Below are positions 27,725 to 38,355 of a stretch of DNA of 64,000 nucleotides, one piece after another. The DNA comes from Flectonema sp. DT1601 (taxonomy: Eukaryota; Euglenozoa; Diplonemea; Diplonemida; Diplonemidae), in the NCBI GenBank assembly GCA_964019425.1, contig OZ025819.1:310001-374000 (forward strand). Direction: 5' to 3'. The translations under genes and the position numbers were made by a program. The notes under the pieces were generated by a model, which worked only from the letters and a program-made list of their open reading frames with translations, ran no database searches and was not told where the DNA came from. The stretch's first letter is position 1. Every line of letters begins with the position of its first letter.

Positions 27725-29986
27725 ATGAAAAACACGCTGTTAATATTCGCTGCTTCAACTGCCGCAGCAGCAGGTCTGCCGAATGGACATGCTTGGGGTT
27801 GTTATAATATATCAAAGGATTTACCATTTTGTAATTCCAACCTACCAATTAATGACCGTGTGAAGGATCTCGTGGGACGGATGACAATTGATGAGAAGAT
27901 AGGAGTCGTGGCTGGTGATCCCAGAAGTAATGTTAGCACTTGTAATAACATGGACTCTGGTGTTCCTCGACTTGGAATTCCTGCGTATATGAATCTCGTA
28001 GAGGTCAATACAGGTGTCACCGCTCAGTGTTATGCCCCGGAGAAGTGTTCAACTACGTTTGTCGGACCTACAGGAATCGGAGCCTCATTCAACAAAACTT
28101 CGTGGAATTTAAAAGGAAAAGTTATATCTGATGAATTCCGAGCATACAACAACTTAAACTACTACAGAGGCAATGGAGATAAAGGAATTTCTTACCTTGG
28201 TCTGACCGGATTCGGTCCAAATATTAATATCGTTAGAGACCCAAGATGGGGAAGAAACTCGGAAGTACCTTCTGAAGATCCATTTCACGCAGGAACATAT
28301 GCAAAACACTTTATACAAGGTGGTCAAGTTGGAGTTGATACTCGTTACACGAAGATTGCAATGGGACTGAAACACTTTACTGCTTACTCAGTTGAAAACA
28401 ATCGCCCGACATTCATTCCAAACATCACTAAACATGACTTGTGGGAGACATTTCTCGCACAATACAAAATCGGATTCCTTCCTGAAGAGGGAAATGCTTC
28501 CGCGGTAATGTGTTCATACGCAGGAGTAAACGGAGTTCGCTCTTGTATGAATGAATATTTATTAAAAGATGTAATGCGAACACAATTTAAGAATCCCCAC
28601 AGTTTAACAGTAACAGATTGTGGTGCTGTAAACAACGCTATTAATGACCATCACGTCAAGGACAAGGTCGACGCGGCATCGAAATTTTTAACCGCTGGAA
28701 ACGACATTGAGATGGGTGATGACCAGTTTATGTTGAAGAAAAACGGAGGTGGTGGGGCATACGAAGAACTCCTATCACAAAATGCATCATACTCTTCTCT
28801 TATTGACGAGTCTGTAAGTAGGATTATGAGACTTCGATTCAAAGTTGGTATCTTCGATCCTGTTAATGATCAGCCATACACAAAAATTGGTTCCGAAGCA
28901 CTGAACAGTTCAGAATCACAAGCCATTAATTATGAAGCTGCTTTACAATCTTTTGTATTATTAAAAAATGACAATCAGGTTCTTCCAATCTCTAAAACAG
29001 CAAACATTGCTGTAGTTGGTCCTCATATTAACTCTACTAGAAACCTAATGTCTGATTACATACCAGATGTTATTTGTCATGGTGATACTAGGCACGGTCA
29101 TAGATGGGAGTGCATCCCGAGAATTAAAAACGTTTTCTCTCGTCTTCACAAAGGTGAGGTATCCGCAATTAGGGGTGTCGATTTTTCAACAAACGACACA
29201 ACAGGAATACCTGCGGCTGTTGATGCTGCGAAAGTTGCTGATGTAACCTTCGCATTTATTGGTATTGGTAACGTCCAAGAACATGAAGGACATGATCGCA
29301 CCTCCGTAACTCTACCTGGTGCTCAAGAACAGTTAGTCAATGAACTGATCGCTACTGGAAAACCAATTGTAGTAGTTCTCATCAATGGTGGAGCTGTCTC
29401 CTTAGGATCAGAAATTATTTCTGGAGCTACTGCTATTGTTGAGGCTTTCTACCCATCGACAGAGTCTAAAGCACTCTATGACACTCTCGTAGGTAACCAC
29501 AACAAATGGGGTAAGATGCCAATAACGGTAATGCCGGCTGCTGATGTGAACAGTTTGGAAATGACTTCTTTTGATATGTCAAAAGCACCTGGTCGTACAT
29601 ACAAATACTTTACAGGAATACCAGAGTGGTCATTTGGTTATGGGCTGTCGTACACAACCTTTTCGGTATCGAACTGTAACTTAAACGGAACGACTATCAA
29701 GAATCAAGGAACCCGATCTGGTGATGAGGTAGTTATTGTATACCATGGGTTATCTGATCAACTTCGTCATCAGGTTGAAAAAATCCATCCTGTTCCAAAA
29801 AAAGAAGTTGTTGCTTTTGAGAGAATCACCATGTCGAGTGGTGAAACACGTGAGCTTCGGTTTACGTTTTCGGCATCAACCTGGGATATCATAGATGAAA
29901 ACGGAAATAACCACTTGTACCATGGGGCTCATTTCTTAGAATTCTCAAACGGTGTTGAAACTTGTACAGTCACCGTTAATGTTTAA
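27725..29986 (+). CDS. Secreted glycoside hydrolase family 3, copy 1
   Basis: 753 aa. I start at MKNTLLIFAASTAAAAG (27725), a clear signal peptide, 10 bases after the acceptor TTTCTTACAG; the in-frame extension to 27644 crosses that acceptor. The GH3 layout is complete: N-terminal barrel with FGPNINIVRDPRWGR (161-177) and KH (216-217), nucleophile Asp298 in TVTDCGA, the second alpha/beta domain with IGIGNVQEHEGHDR, and a C-terminal Fn3-like domain after YGLSYTTF. The RDPRWGR and SEDP motifs are most like beta-xylosidase/arabinosidase-type GH3 enzymes, but beta-glucosidase is possible. The enzyme would be exported or lysosomal and cleave terminal beta-linked sugars. Distinctive residues: Gly149-Asn150, Ser156, Arg272. 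Confidence 0.93.
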   Translation: MKNTLLIFAASTAAAAGLPNGHAWGCYNISKDLPFCNSNLPINDRVKDLVGRMTIDEKIGVVAGDPRSNVSTCNNMDSGVPRLGIPAYMNLVEVNTGVTAQCYAPEKCSTTFVGPTGIGASFNKTSWNLKGKVISDEFRAYNNLNYYRGNGDKGISYLGLTGFGPNINIVRDPRWGRNSEVPSEDPFHAGTYAKHFIQGGQVGVDTRYTKIAMGLKHFTAYSVENNRPTFIPNITKHDLWETFLAQYKIGFLPEEGNASAVMCSYAGVNGVRSCMNEYLLKDVMRTQFKNPHSLTVTDCGAVNNAINDHHVKDKVDAASKFLTAGNDIEMGDDQFMLKKNGGGGAYEELLSQNASYSSLIDESVSRIMRLRFKVGIFDPVNDQPYTKIGSEALNSSESQAINYEAALQSFVLLKNDNQVLPISKTANIAVVGPHINSTRNLMSDYIPDVICHGDTRHGHRWECIPRIKNVFSRLHKGEVSAIRGVDFSTNDTTGIPAAVDAAKVADVTFAFIGIGNVQEHEGHDRTSVTLPGAQEQLVNELIATGKPIVVVLINGGAVSLGSEIISGATAIVEAFYPSTESKALYDTLVGNHNKWGKMPITVMPAADVNSLEMTSFDMSKAPGRTYKYFTGIPEWSFGYGLSYTTFSVSNCNLNGTTIKNQGTRSGDEVVIVYHGLSDQLRHQVEKIHPVPKKEVVAFERITMSSGETRELRFTFSASTWDIIDENGNNHLYHGAHFLEFSNGVETCTVTVNV

Positions 29987-30504
29987 AATATATGAAAAAA
30001 AAAAAATTAATTATTCGTTTGTTTTATAGTCATGGATGACTGATTGCTATACTAAAGATATCGTACGTTCTCTTTATGTTTTTTTTTGTAAGCGGATAGT
30101 GTGTGCCTTAGATTCTATACGAATTACGCGCAAGCCTTACTCGTGGGCTGGGTATAGTTTTTTTGTTGCTGCTTCTGTCCTTTCCTCCTTTACTTTATTA
30201 TAAGATCCAACGTTTTTTTCCCGCTCCCCTGTTTTTTCTTCCTCTCGCTTCCGTTCTTTTCTCCTCCTCGTTATAGTCACAACCAGAAGTAGCTGAAGGT
30301 ATGATATGGAAATGATCCGAATTTAAAAAAAGAATTTCTTTTTTTTATATTTCCTTTTATTTATTTTCTTGCTAGCTTTTCTTTTTGTTTTCTGGGATCT
30401 AAACAACCACGAGATGGGTGGCATTGGATCGCACCAGAAGTCATCATTATCATTGCGTTGCAAACACTTATCATATTTCTTACAGCAGCACCACGAAATT
30501 GATA
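29987..30504. other. Inter-copy spacer of the GH3 array
   Basis: 518 bp repeated with few changes at 32767-33284 and 35547-36093. It begins with an A-run just after the stop, contains AGTCATGGATGACT (palindromic) and pyrimidine-rich stretches, and ends with the TTTCTTACAG acceptor for the next copy. Short ORFs here are spacer shadows. Confidence 0.8.
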
Positions 30505-32766
30505 ATGAAAAACACGCTGTTAATATTCGCTGCTTCAACTGCCGCAGCAGCTGGTCTGCCGAATGGACATGCTTGGGGTTGTTATAATATATCAAAGGAT
30601 TTACCATTTTGTAATTCCAACCTACCAATTAATGACCGTGTGAAGGATCTCGTGGGACGGATGACAATTGATGAGAAGATAGGAGTCGTGGCTGGTGATC
30701 CCAGAAGTAATGTTAGCACTTGTAATAACATGGACTCTGGTGTTCCTCGACTTGGAATTCCTGCGTATATGAATCTCGTAGAGGTCAATACAGGTGTCAC
30801 CGCTCAGTGTTATGCCCCGGAGAAGTGTTCAACTACGTTTGTCGGACCTACAGGAATCGGAGCCTCATTCAACAAAACTTCGTGGAATTTAAAAGGAAAA
30901 GTTATATCTGATGAATTCCGAGCATACAACAACTTAAACTACTACAGAGACACGGGAGATAAAGGAATTGCTTACCTTGGTCTGACCGGATTCGGTCCAA
31001 ATATTAATATCGTTAGAGACCCAAGATGGGGAAGAAACTCGGAAGTACCTTCTGAAGATCCATTTCACGCAGGAACATATGCAAAACACTTTATACAAGG
31101 TGGTCAAGTTGGAGTTGATACTCGCTACACGAAGATTGCAATGGGACTGAAACACTTTACTGCTTACTCAGTTGAAAACAATCGCCCGACATTCATTCCA
31201 AACATCACTAAACATGACTTGTGGGAGACATTTCTCGCACAATACAAAATCGGATTCCTTCCTGAAGAAGGAAATGCTTCCGCGGTAATGTGTTCATACG
31301 CAGGAGTAAACGGAGTTCACTCTTGTATGAATGAATATTTATTAAAAGATGTAATGCGAACACAATTTAAGAATCCCCACAGTTTAACAGTAACAGATTG
31401 TGGTGCTGTAAACAACGCTATTAATGACCATCACGTCAAGGACAAGGTCGACGCGGCATCGAAATTTTTAACCGCTGGAAACGACATTGAGATGGGTGAT
31501 GACCAGTTTATGTTGAAGAAAAACGGAGGTGGTGGGGCATACGAAGAACTCCTATCACAAAATGCATCATACTCTTCTCTTATTGACGAGTCTGTAAGTA
31601 GGATTATGAGACTTCGATTCAAAGTTGGTATCTTCGATCCTGTTAATGATCAGCCATACACAAAAATTGGTTCCGAAGCACTGAACAGTTCAGAATCACA
31701 AGCCATTAATTATGAAGCTGCTTTACAATCTTTTGTATTATTAAAAAATGATAATCAGGTTCTTCCAATCTCTAAAACAGCAAACATTGCTGTAGTTGGT
31801 CCTCATATTAACTCTACTAGAAACCTAATGTCTGATTACATACCAGATGTTATTTGTCATGGTGATACTAGGCACGGTCATAGATGGGAGTGCATCCCGA
31901 GAATTAAAAACGTTTTCTCTCGTCTTCACAAAGGTGAGGTATCCGCAATTAGGGGTGTCGATTTTTCAACAAACGACACAACAGGAATACCTGCGGCTGT
32001 TGATGCTGCGAAAGTTGCTGATGTAACCTTCGCATTTATTGGTATTGGTAACGTCCAAGAACATGAAGGACATGATCGCACCTCCGTAACTCTACCTGGT
32101 GCTCAAGAACAGTTAGTCAATGAACTGATCGCTACTGGAAAACCAATTGTAGTAGTTCTCATCAATGGTGGAGCTGTCTCCTTAGGATCAGAAATTATTT
32201 CTGGAGCTACTGCTATTGTTGAGGCTTTCTACCCATCGACAGAGTCTAAAGCACTCTATGACACTCTCGTAGGTAACCACAACAAATGGGGTAAGATGCC
32301 AATAACGGTAATGCCGGCTGCTGATGTGAACAGTTTGGAAATGACTTCTTTTGATATGTCAAAAGCACCTGGTCGTACATACAAATACTTTACAGGAATA
32401 CCAGAGTGGTCATTTGGTTATGGGCTGTCGTACACAACCTTTTCGGTATCGAACTGTAACTTAAACGGAACGACTATCAAGAATCAAGGAACTCGATCTG
32501 GTGATGAGGTAGTTATTGTATACCATGGGTTATCTGATCAACTTCGTCATCAGGTTGAAAAAGTCCATCCTGTTCCAAAAAAAGAAGTTGTTGCTTTTGA
32601 GAGAATCACCATGTCGAGTGGTGAAACACGTGAGCTTCGGTTTACGTTTTCGGCATCAACCTGGGATATCATAGATGAGAACGGAAATAACCACTTGTAC
32701 CATGGGACTCATTTCTTAGAATTCTCAAACGGTGTTGAAACTTGTACAGTCACCGTTAATGTTTAA
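30505..32766 (+). CDS. Secreted glycoside hydrolase family 3, copy 2
   Basis: 753 aa, intact, with the same signal peptide, Asp298 nucleophile and Fn3-like end as copy 1. It differs at a few residues: Asp149-Thr150 instead of Gly-Asn, Ala156, His272, Val for Ile in VEKVHPV, and Thr in HGTHFL near the C-terminus (unique to this copy). The reading frame has no breaks. Its acceptor and start context are identical to those of copy 1. Confidence 0.93.
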   Translation: MKNTLLIFAASTAAAAGLPNGHAWGCYNISKDLPFCNSNLPINDRVKDLVGRMTIDEKIGVVAGDPRSNVSTCNNMDSGVPRLGIPAYMNLVEVNTGVTAQCYAPEKCSTTFVGPTGIGASFNKTSWNLKGKVISDEFRAYNNLNYYRDTGDKGIAYLGLTGFGPNINIVRDPRWGRNSEVPSEDPFHAGTYAKHFIQGGQVGVDTRYTKIAMGLKHFTAYSVENNRPTFIPNITKHDLWETFLAQYKIGFLPEEGNASAVMCSYAGVNGVHSCMNEYLLKDVMRTQFKNPHSLTVTDCGAVNNAINDHHVKDKVDAASKFLTAGNDIEMGDDQFMLKKNGGGGAYEELLSQNASYSSLIDESVSRIMRLRFKVGIFDPVNDQPYTKIGSEALNSSESQAINYEAALQSFVLLKNDNQVLPISKTANIAVVGPHINSTRNLMSDYIPDVICHGDTRHGHRWECIPRIKNVFSRLHKGEVSAIRGVDFSTNDTTGIPAAVDAAKVADVTFAFIGIGNVQEHEGHDRTSVTLPGAQEQLVNELIATGKPIVVVLINGGAVSLGSEIISGATAIVEAFYPSTESKALYDTLVGNHNKWGKMPITVMPAADVNSLEMTSFDMSKAPGRTYKYFTGIPEWSFGYGLSYTTFSVSNCNLNGTTIKNQGTRSGDEVVIVYHGLSDQLRHQVEKVHPVPKKEVVAFERITMSSGETRELRFTFSASTWDIIDENGNNHLYHGTHFLEFSNGVETCTVTVNV

Positions 32767-33284
32767 AATATATGAAAAAAAAAAAATTAATTATTCGTTT
32801 GTTTTATAGTCATGGATGACTGATTGCTATACTAAAGATATCGTACGTTCTCTTTATGTTTTTTTTTGTAAGCGGATAGTGTGTGCCTTAGATTCTATAC
32901 GAATTACGCGCAAGCCTTACTCGTGGGCTGGGTATAGTTTTTTTGTTGCTGCTTCTGTCCTTTCCTCCTTTACTTTATTATAAGATCCAACGTTTTTTTC
33001 CCGCTCCCCTGTTTTTTCTTCCTCCCGCTTCCGTTCTTTTCTCCTCCTCGTTATAGTCACAACCAGAAGTAGCTGAAGGTATGATATGGAAATGATCCGA
33101 ATTTAAAAAAAGAATTTCTTTTTTTTATATTTCCTTTTATTTATTTTCTTGCTAGCTTTTCTTTTTGTTTTCTGGGATCTAAACAACCACGAGATGGGTG
33201 GCATTGGATCGCACCAGAAGTCATCATTATCATTGCGTTGCAAACACTTATCATATTTCTTACAGCAGCACCACGAAATTGATA

Positions 33285-35546
33285 ATGAAAAACACGCTGT
33301 TAATATTCGCTGCTTCAACTGCCGCAGCAGCAGGTCTGCCGAATGGACATGCTTGGGGTTGTTATAATATATCAAAGGATTTACCATTTTGTAATTCCAA
33401 CCTACCAATTAATGACCGTGTGAAGGATCTCGTGGGACGGATGACAATTGATGAGAAGATAGGAGTCGTGGCTGGTGATCCCAGAAGTAATGTTAGCACT
33501 TGTAATAACATGGACTCTGGTGTTCCTCGACTTGGAATTCCTGCGTATATGAATCTCGTAGAGGTCAATACAGGTGTCACCGCTCAGTGTTATGCCCCGG
33601 AGAAGTGTTCAACTACGTTTGTCGGACCTACAGGAATCGGAGCCTCATTCAACAAAACTTCGTGGAATTTAAAAGGAAAAGTTATATCTGATGAATTCCG
33701 AGCATACAACAACTTAAACTACTACAGAGGCAATGGAGATAAAGGAATTGCTTACCTTGGTCTGACCGGATTCGGTCCAAATATTAATATCGTTAGAGAC
33801 CCAAGATGGGGAAGAAACTCGGAAGTACCTTCTGAAGATCCTTTTCACGCAGGAACATATGCAAAACACTTTATACAAGGTGGTCAAGTTGGAGTTGATA
33901 CTCGCTACACGAAGATTGCAATGGGACTGAAACACTTTACTGCTTACTCAGTTGAAAACAATCGCCCGACATTCATTCCAAACATCACTAAACATGACTT
34001 GTGGGAGACATTTCTCGCACAATACAAAATCGGATTCCTTCCTGAAGAGGGAAATGCTTCCGCGGTAATGTGTTCATACGCAGGAGTAAACGGAGTTCAC
34101 TCTTGTATGAATGAATATTTATTAAAAGATGTAATGCGAACACAATTTAAGAATCCCCACAGTTTAACAGTAACAGATTGTGGTGCTGTAAACAACGCTA
34201 TTAATGACCATCACGTCAAGGACAAGGTCGACGCGGCATCGAAATTTTTAACCGCTGGAAACGACATTGAGATGGGTGATGACCAGTTTATGTTGAAGAA
34301 AAACGGAGGTGGTGGAGCATACGAAGAACTCCTATCACAAAATGCATCATACTCTTCTCTTATTGACGAGTCTGTAAGTAGGATTATGAGACTTCGATTC
34401 AAAGTTGGTATCTTCGATCCTGTTAATGATCAGCCATACACAAAAATTGGTTCCGAAGCACTGAACAGTTCAGAATCACAAGCCATTAATTATGAAGCTG
34501 CTTTACAATCTTTTGTATTATTAAAAAATGATAATCAGGTTCTTCCAATCTCTAAAACAGCAAACATTGCTGTAGTTGGTCCTCATATTAACTCTACTAG
34601 AAACCTAATGTCTGATTACATACCAGATGTTATTTGTCATGGTGATACTAGGCACGGTCATAGATGGGAGTGCATCCCAAGAATTAAAAACGTTTTCTCT
34701 CGTCTTCACAAAGGTGAGGTATCCGCAATTAGGGGTGTCGATTTTTCAACAAACGACACAACAGGAATACCTGCGGCTGTTGATGCTGCGAAAGTTGCTG
34801 ATGTAACCTTCGCATTTATTGGTATTGGTAACGTCCAAGAACATGAAGGACATGATCGCACCTCCGTAACTCTACCTGGTGCTCAAGAACAGTTAGTCAA
34901 TGAACTGATCGCTACTGGAAAACCAATTGTAGTAGTTCTCATCAATGGTGGAGCTGTCTCCTTAGGATCAGAAATTATTTCTGGAGCTACTGCTATTGTT
35001 GAGGCTTTCTACCCATCGACAGAGTCTAAAGCACTCTATGACACTCTCGTAGGTAACCACAACAAGTGGGGTAAGATGCCAATAACGGTAATGCCGGCTG
35101 CTGATGTGAACAGTTTGGAAATGACTTCTTTTGATATGTCAAAAGCACCTGGTCGTACATACAAATACTTTACAGGAATACCAGAGTGGTCATTTGGTTA
35201 TGGGCTGTCGTACACAACCTTTTCGGTATCGAACTGTAACTTAAACGGAACGACTATCAAGAATCAAGGAACCCGATCTGGTGATGAGGTAGTTATTGTA
35301 TACCATGGGTTATCTGATCAACTTCGTCATCAGGTTGAAAAAGTCCATCCTGTTCCAAAAAAAGAAGTTGTTGCTTTTGAGAGAATCACCATGTCGAGTG
35401 GTGAAACACGTGAGCTTCGGTTTACGTTTTCGGCATCAACCTGGGATATCATAGATGAGAACGGAAATAACCACTTGTACCATGGGGCTCATTTCTTAGA
35501 ATTCTCAAACGGTGTTGAAACTTGTACAGTCACCGTTAATGTTTAA
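33285..35546 (+). CDS. Secreted glycoside hydrolase family 3, copy 3
   Basis: 753 aa, intact. It carries Gly149-Asn150 like copy 1 but Ala156, His272 and the later Val like copies 2 and 4. It shares with copy 4 alone silent changes such as CCCAAG (about 34677) and AACAAGTGG (about 35062). The combination shows exchange between copies rather than simple stepwise duplication. Function as for copy 1. Confidence 0.93.
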   Translation: MKNTLLIFAASTAAAAGLPNGHAWGCYNISKDLPFCNSNLPINDRVKDLVGRMTIDEKIGVVAGDPRSNVSTCNNMDSGVPRLGIPAYMNLVEVNTGVTAQCYAPEKCSTTFVGPTGIGASFNKTSWNLKGKVISDEFRAYNNLNYYRGNGDKGIAYLGLTGFGPNINIVRDPRWGRNSEVPSEDPFHAGTYAKHFIQGGQVGVDTRYTKIAMGLKHFTAYSVENNRPTFIPNITKHDLWETFLAQYKIGFLPEEGNASAVMCSYAGVNGVHSCMNEYLLKDVMRTQFKNPHSLTVTDCGAVNNAINDHHVKDKVDAASKFLTAGNDIEMGDDQFMLKKNGGGGAYEELLSQNASYSSLIDESVSRIMRLRFKVGIFDPVNDQPYTKIGSEALNSSESQAINYEAALQSFVLLKNDNQVLPISKTANIAVVGPHINSTRNLMSDYIPDVICHGDTRHGHRWECIPRIKNVFSRLHKGEVSAIRGVDFSTNDTTGIPAAVDAAKVADVTFAFIGIGNVQEHEGHDRTSVTLPGAQEQLVNELIATGKPIVVVLINGGAVSLGSEIISGATAIVEAFYPSTESKALYDTLVGNHNKWGKMPITVMPAADVNSLEMTSFDMSKAPGRTYKYFTGIPEWSFGYGLSYTTFSVSNCNLNGTTIKNQGTRSGDEVVIVYHGLSDQLRHQVEKVHPVPKKEVVAFERITMSSGETRELRFTFSASTWDIIDENGNNHLYHGAHFLEFSNGVETCTVTVNV

Positions 35547-36093
35547 AATATATGAAAAAAAAAAAAAAAAAGAATTATTCGTTTGTTTTATAGTCATGGA
35601 TGACTGATTGCTATACTAAAGATATCGTACGTTCTCTTTATGTTTTTTTTTGTAAGCGGATAGTGTGTGCCTTAGATTCTATACGAATTACGCGCAAGCC
35701 TTACTCGTGGGCTGGGTATAGTTTTTTTGTTGCTGCTTCTGTCCTTTCCTCCTTTACTAACGCTAACTAACTAACTAACTACTTTATTATAAGATCCAAC
35801 GTTTTTTTCCCGCTCCCCTGTTTTTTCTTCCTCCCGCTTCCGTTCTTTTCTCCTCCTCGTTATAGTCACAACCAGAAGTAGCTGAAGGTATGATATGGAA
35901 ATGATCCGAATTTAAAAAAAGAATTTCTTTTTTTTATATTTCCTTTTATTTATTTTCTTGCTAGCTTTTCTTTTTGTTTTCTGGGATCTAAACAACCACG
36001 AGATGGGTGGCATTGGATCGCACCAGAAGTCATCATTATCATTGCGTTGCAAACACTTATCATATTTCTTACAGCAGCACCACGAAATTGATA

Positions 36094-38355
36094 ATGAAAA
36101 ACACGCTGTTAATATTCGCTGCTTCAACTGCCGCAGCAGCAGGTCTGCCGAATGGACATGCTTGGGGTTGTTATAATATATCAAAGGATTTACCATTTTG
36201 TAATTCCAACCTACCAATTAATGACCGTGTGAAGGATCTCGTGGGACGGATGACAATTGATGAGAAGATAGGAGTCGTGGCTGGTGATCCCAGAAGTAAT
36301 GTTAGCACTTGTAATAACATGGACTCTGGTGTTCCTCGACTTGGAATTCCTGCGTATATGAATCTCGTAGAGGTCAATACAGGTGTCACCGCTCAGTGTT
36401 ATGCCCCGGAGAAGTGTTCAACTACGTTTGTCGGACCTACAGGAATCGGAGCCTCATTCAACAAAACTTCGTGGAATTTAAAAGGAAAAGTTATATCTGA
36501 TGAATTCCGAGCATACAACAACTTAAACTACTACAGAGACACGGGAGATAAAGGAATTGCTTACCTTGGTCTGACCGGATTCGGTCCAAATATTAATATC
36601 GTTAGAGACCCAAGATGGGGAAGAAACTCGGAAGTACCTTCTGAAGATCCATTTCACGCAGGAACATATGCAAAACACTTTATACAAGGTGGTCAAGTTG
36701 GAGTTGATACTCGTTACACGAAGATTGCAATGGGACTGAAACACTTTACTGCTTACTCAGTTGAAAACAATCGCCCGACATTCATTCCAAACATCACCAA
36801 ACATGACTTGTGGGAGACATTTCTCGCACAATACAAAATCGGATTCCTTCCTGAAGAGGGAAATGCTTCCGCGGTAATGTGTTCATACGCAGGAGTAAAC
36901 GGAGTTCACTCTTGTATGAATGAATATTTATTAAAAGATGTAATGCGAACACAATTTAAGAATCCCCACAGTTTAACAGTAACAGATTGTGGTGCTGTAA
37001 ACAACGCTATTAATGACCATCACGTCAAGGACAAGGTCGACGCGGCATCGAAATTTTTAACCGCTGGAAACGACATTGAGATGGGTGATGACCAGTTTAT
37101 GTTGAAGAAAAACGGAGGTGGTGGGGCATACGAAGAACTCCTATCACAAAATGCATCATACTCTTCTCTTATTGACGAGTCTGTAAGTAGGATTATGAGA
37201 CTTCGATTCAAAGTTGGTATCTTCGATCCTGTTAATGATCAGCCATACACAAAAATTGGTTCCGAAGCACTGAACAGTTCAGAATCACAAGCCATTAATT
37301 ATGAAGCTGCTTTACAATCTTTTGTATTATTAAAAAATGATAATCAGGTTCTTCCAATCTCTAAAACAGCAAACATTGCTGTAGTTGGTCCTCATATTAA
37401 CTCTACTAGAAACCTAATGTCTGATTACATACCAGATGTTATTTGTCATGGTGATACTAGGCACGGTCATAGATGGGAGTGCATCCCAAGAATTAAAAAC
37501 GTTTTCTCTCGTCTTCACAAAGGTGAGGTATCCGCAATTAGGGGTGTCGATTTTTCAACAAACGACACAACAGGAATACCTGCGGCTGTTGATGCTGCGA
37601 AAGTTGCTGATGTAACCTTCGCATTTATTGGTATTGGTAACGTCCAAGAACATGAAGGACATGATCGCACCTCCGTAACTCTACCTGGTGCTCAAGAACA
37701 GTTAGTCAATGAACTGATCGCTACTGGAAAACCAATTGTAGTAGTTCTCATCAATGGTGGAGCTGTCTCCTTAGGATCAGAAATTATTTCTGGAGCTACT
37801 GCTATTGTTGAGGCTTTCTACCCATCGACAGAGTCTAAAGCACTCTATGACACTCTCGTAGGTAACCACAACAAGTGGGGTAAGATGCCAATAACGGTAA
37901 TGCCGGCTGCTGATGTGAACAGTTTGGAAATGACTTCTTTTGATATGTCAAAAGCACCTGGTCGTACATACAAATACTTTACAGGAATACCGGAGTGGTC
38001 ATTTGGTTATGGGCTGTCGTACACAACCTTTTCGGTATCGAACTGTAACTTAAACGGAACGACTATCAAGAATCAAGGAACCCGATCTGGTGATGAGGTA
38101 GTTATTGTATACCATGGGTTATCTGATCAACTTCGTCATCAGGTTGAAAAAGTCCATCCTGTTCCAAAAAAAGAAGTTGTTGCTTTTGAGAGAATCACCA
38201 TGTCGAGTGGTGAAACACGTGAGCTTCGGTTTACGTTTTCGGCATCAACCTGGGATATCATAGATGAGAACGGAAATAACCACTTGTACCATGGGGCTCA
38301 TTTCTTAGAATTCTCAAACGGAGTTGAAACTTGTACAGTCACCGTTAATGTTTAA
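36094..38355 (+). CDS. Secreted glycoside hydrolase family 3, copy 4
   Basis: 753 aa, intact. It carries Asp149-Thr150 like copy 2, the silent changes shared with copy 3, and a CTCGTTACACG codon form shared with copy 1 but not 2 or 3. All catalytic features listed for copy 1 are kept. The 3' spacer after this gene is the most divergent of the array, with duplicated TCCTTTCCTCC and CCCGCTTCC blocks. Confidence 0.93.
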   Translation: MKNTLLIFAASTAAAAGLPNGHAWGCYNISKDLPFCNSNLPINDRVKDLVGRMTIDEKIGVVAGDPRSNVSTCNNMDSGVPRLGIPAYMNLVEVNTGVTAQCYAPEKCSTTFVGPTGIGASFNKTSWNLKGKVISDEFRAYNNLNYYRDTGDKGIAYLGLTGFGPNINIVRDPRWGRNSEVPSEDPFHAGTYAKHFIQGGQVGVDTRYTKIAMGLKHFTAYSVENNRPTFIPNITKHDLWETFLAQYKIGFLPEEGNASAVMCSYAGVNGVHSCMNEYLLKDVMRTQFKNPHSLTVTDCGAVNNAINDHHVKDKVDAASKFLTAGNDIEMGDDQFMLKKNGGGGAYEELLSQNASYSSLIDESVSRIMRLRFKVGIFDPVNDQPYTKIGSEALNSSESQAINYEAALQSFVLLKNDNQVLPISKTANIAVVGPHINSTRNLMSDYIPDVICHGDTRHGHRWECIPRIKNVFSRLHKGEVSAIRGVDFSTNDTTGIPAAVDAAKVADVTFAFIGIGNVQEHEGHDRTSVTLPGAQEQLVNELIATGKPIVVVLINGGAVSLGSEIISGATAIVEAFYPSTESKALYDTLVGNHNKWGKMPITVMPAADVNSLEMTSFDMSKAPGRTYKYFTGIPEWSFGYGLSYTTFSVSNCNLNGTTIKNQGTRSGDEVVIVYHGLSDQLRHQVEKVHPVPKKEVVAFERITMSSGETRELRFTFSASTWDIIDENGNNHLYHGAHFLEFSNGVETCTVTVNV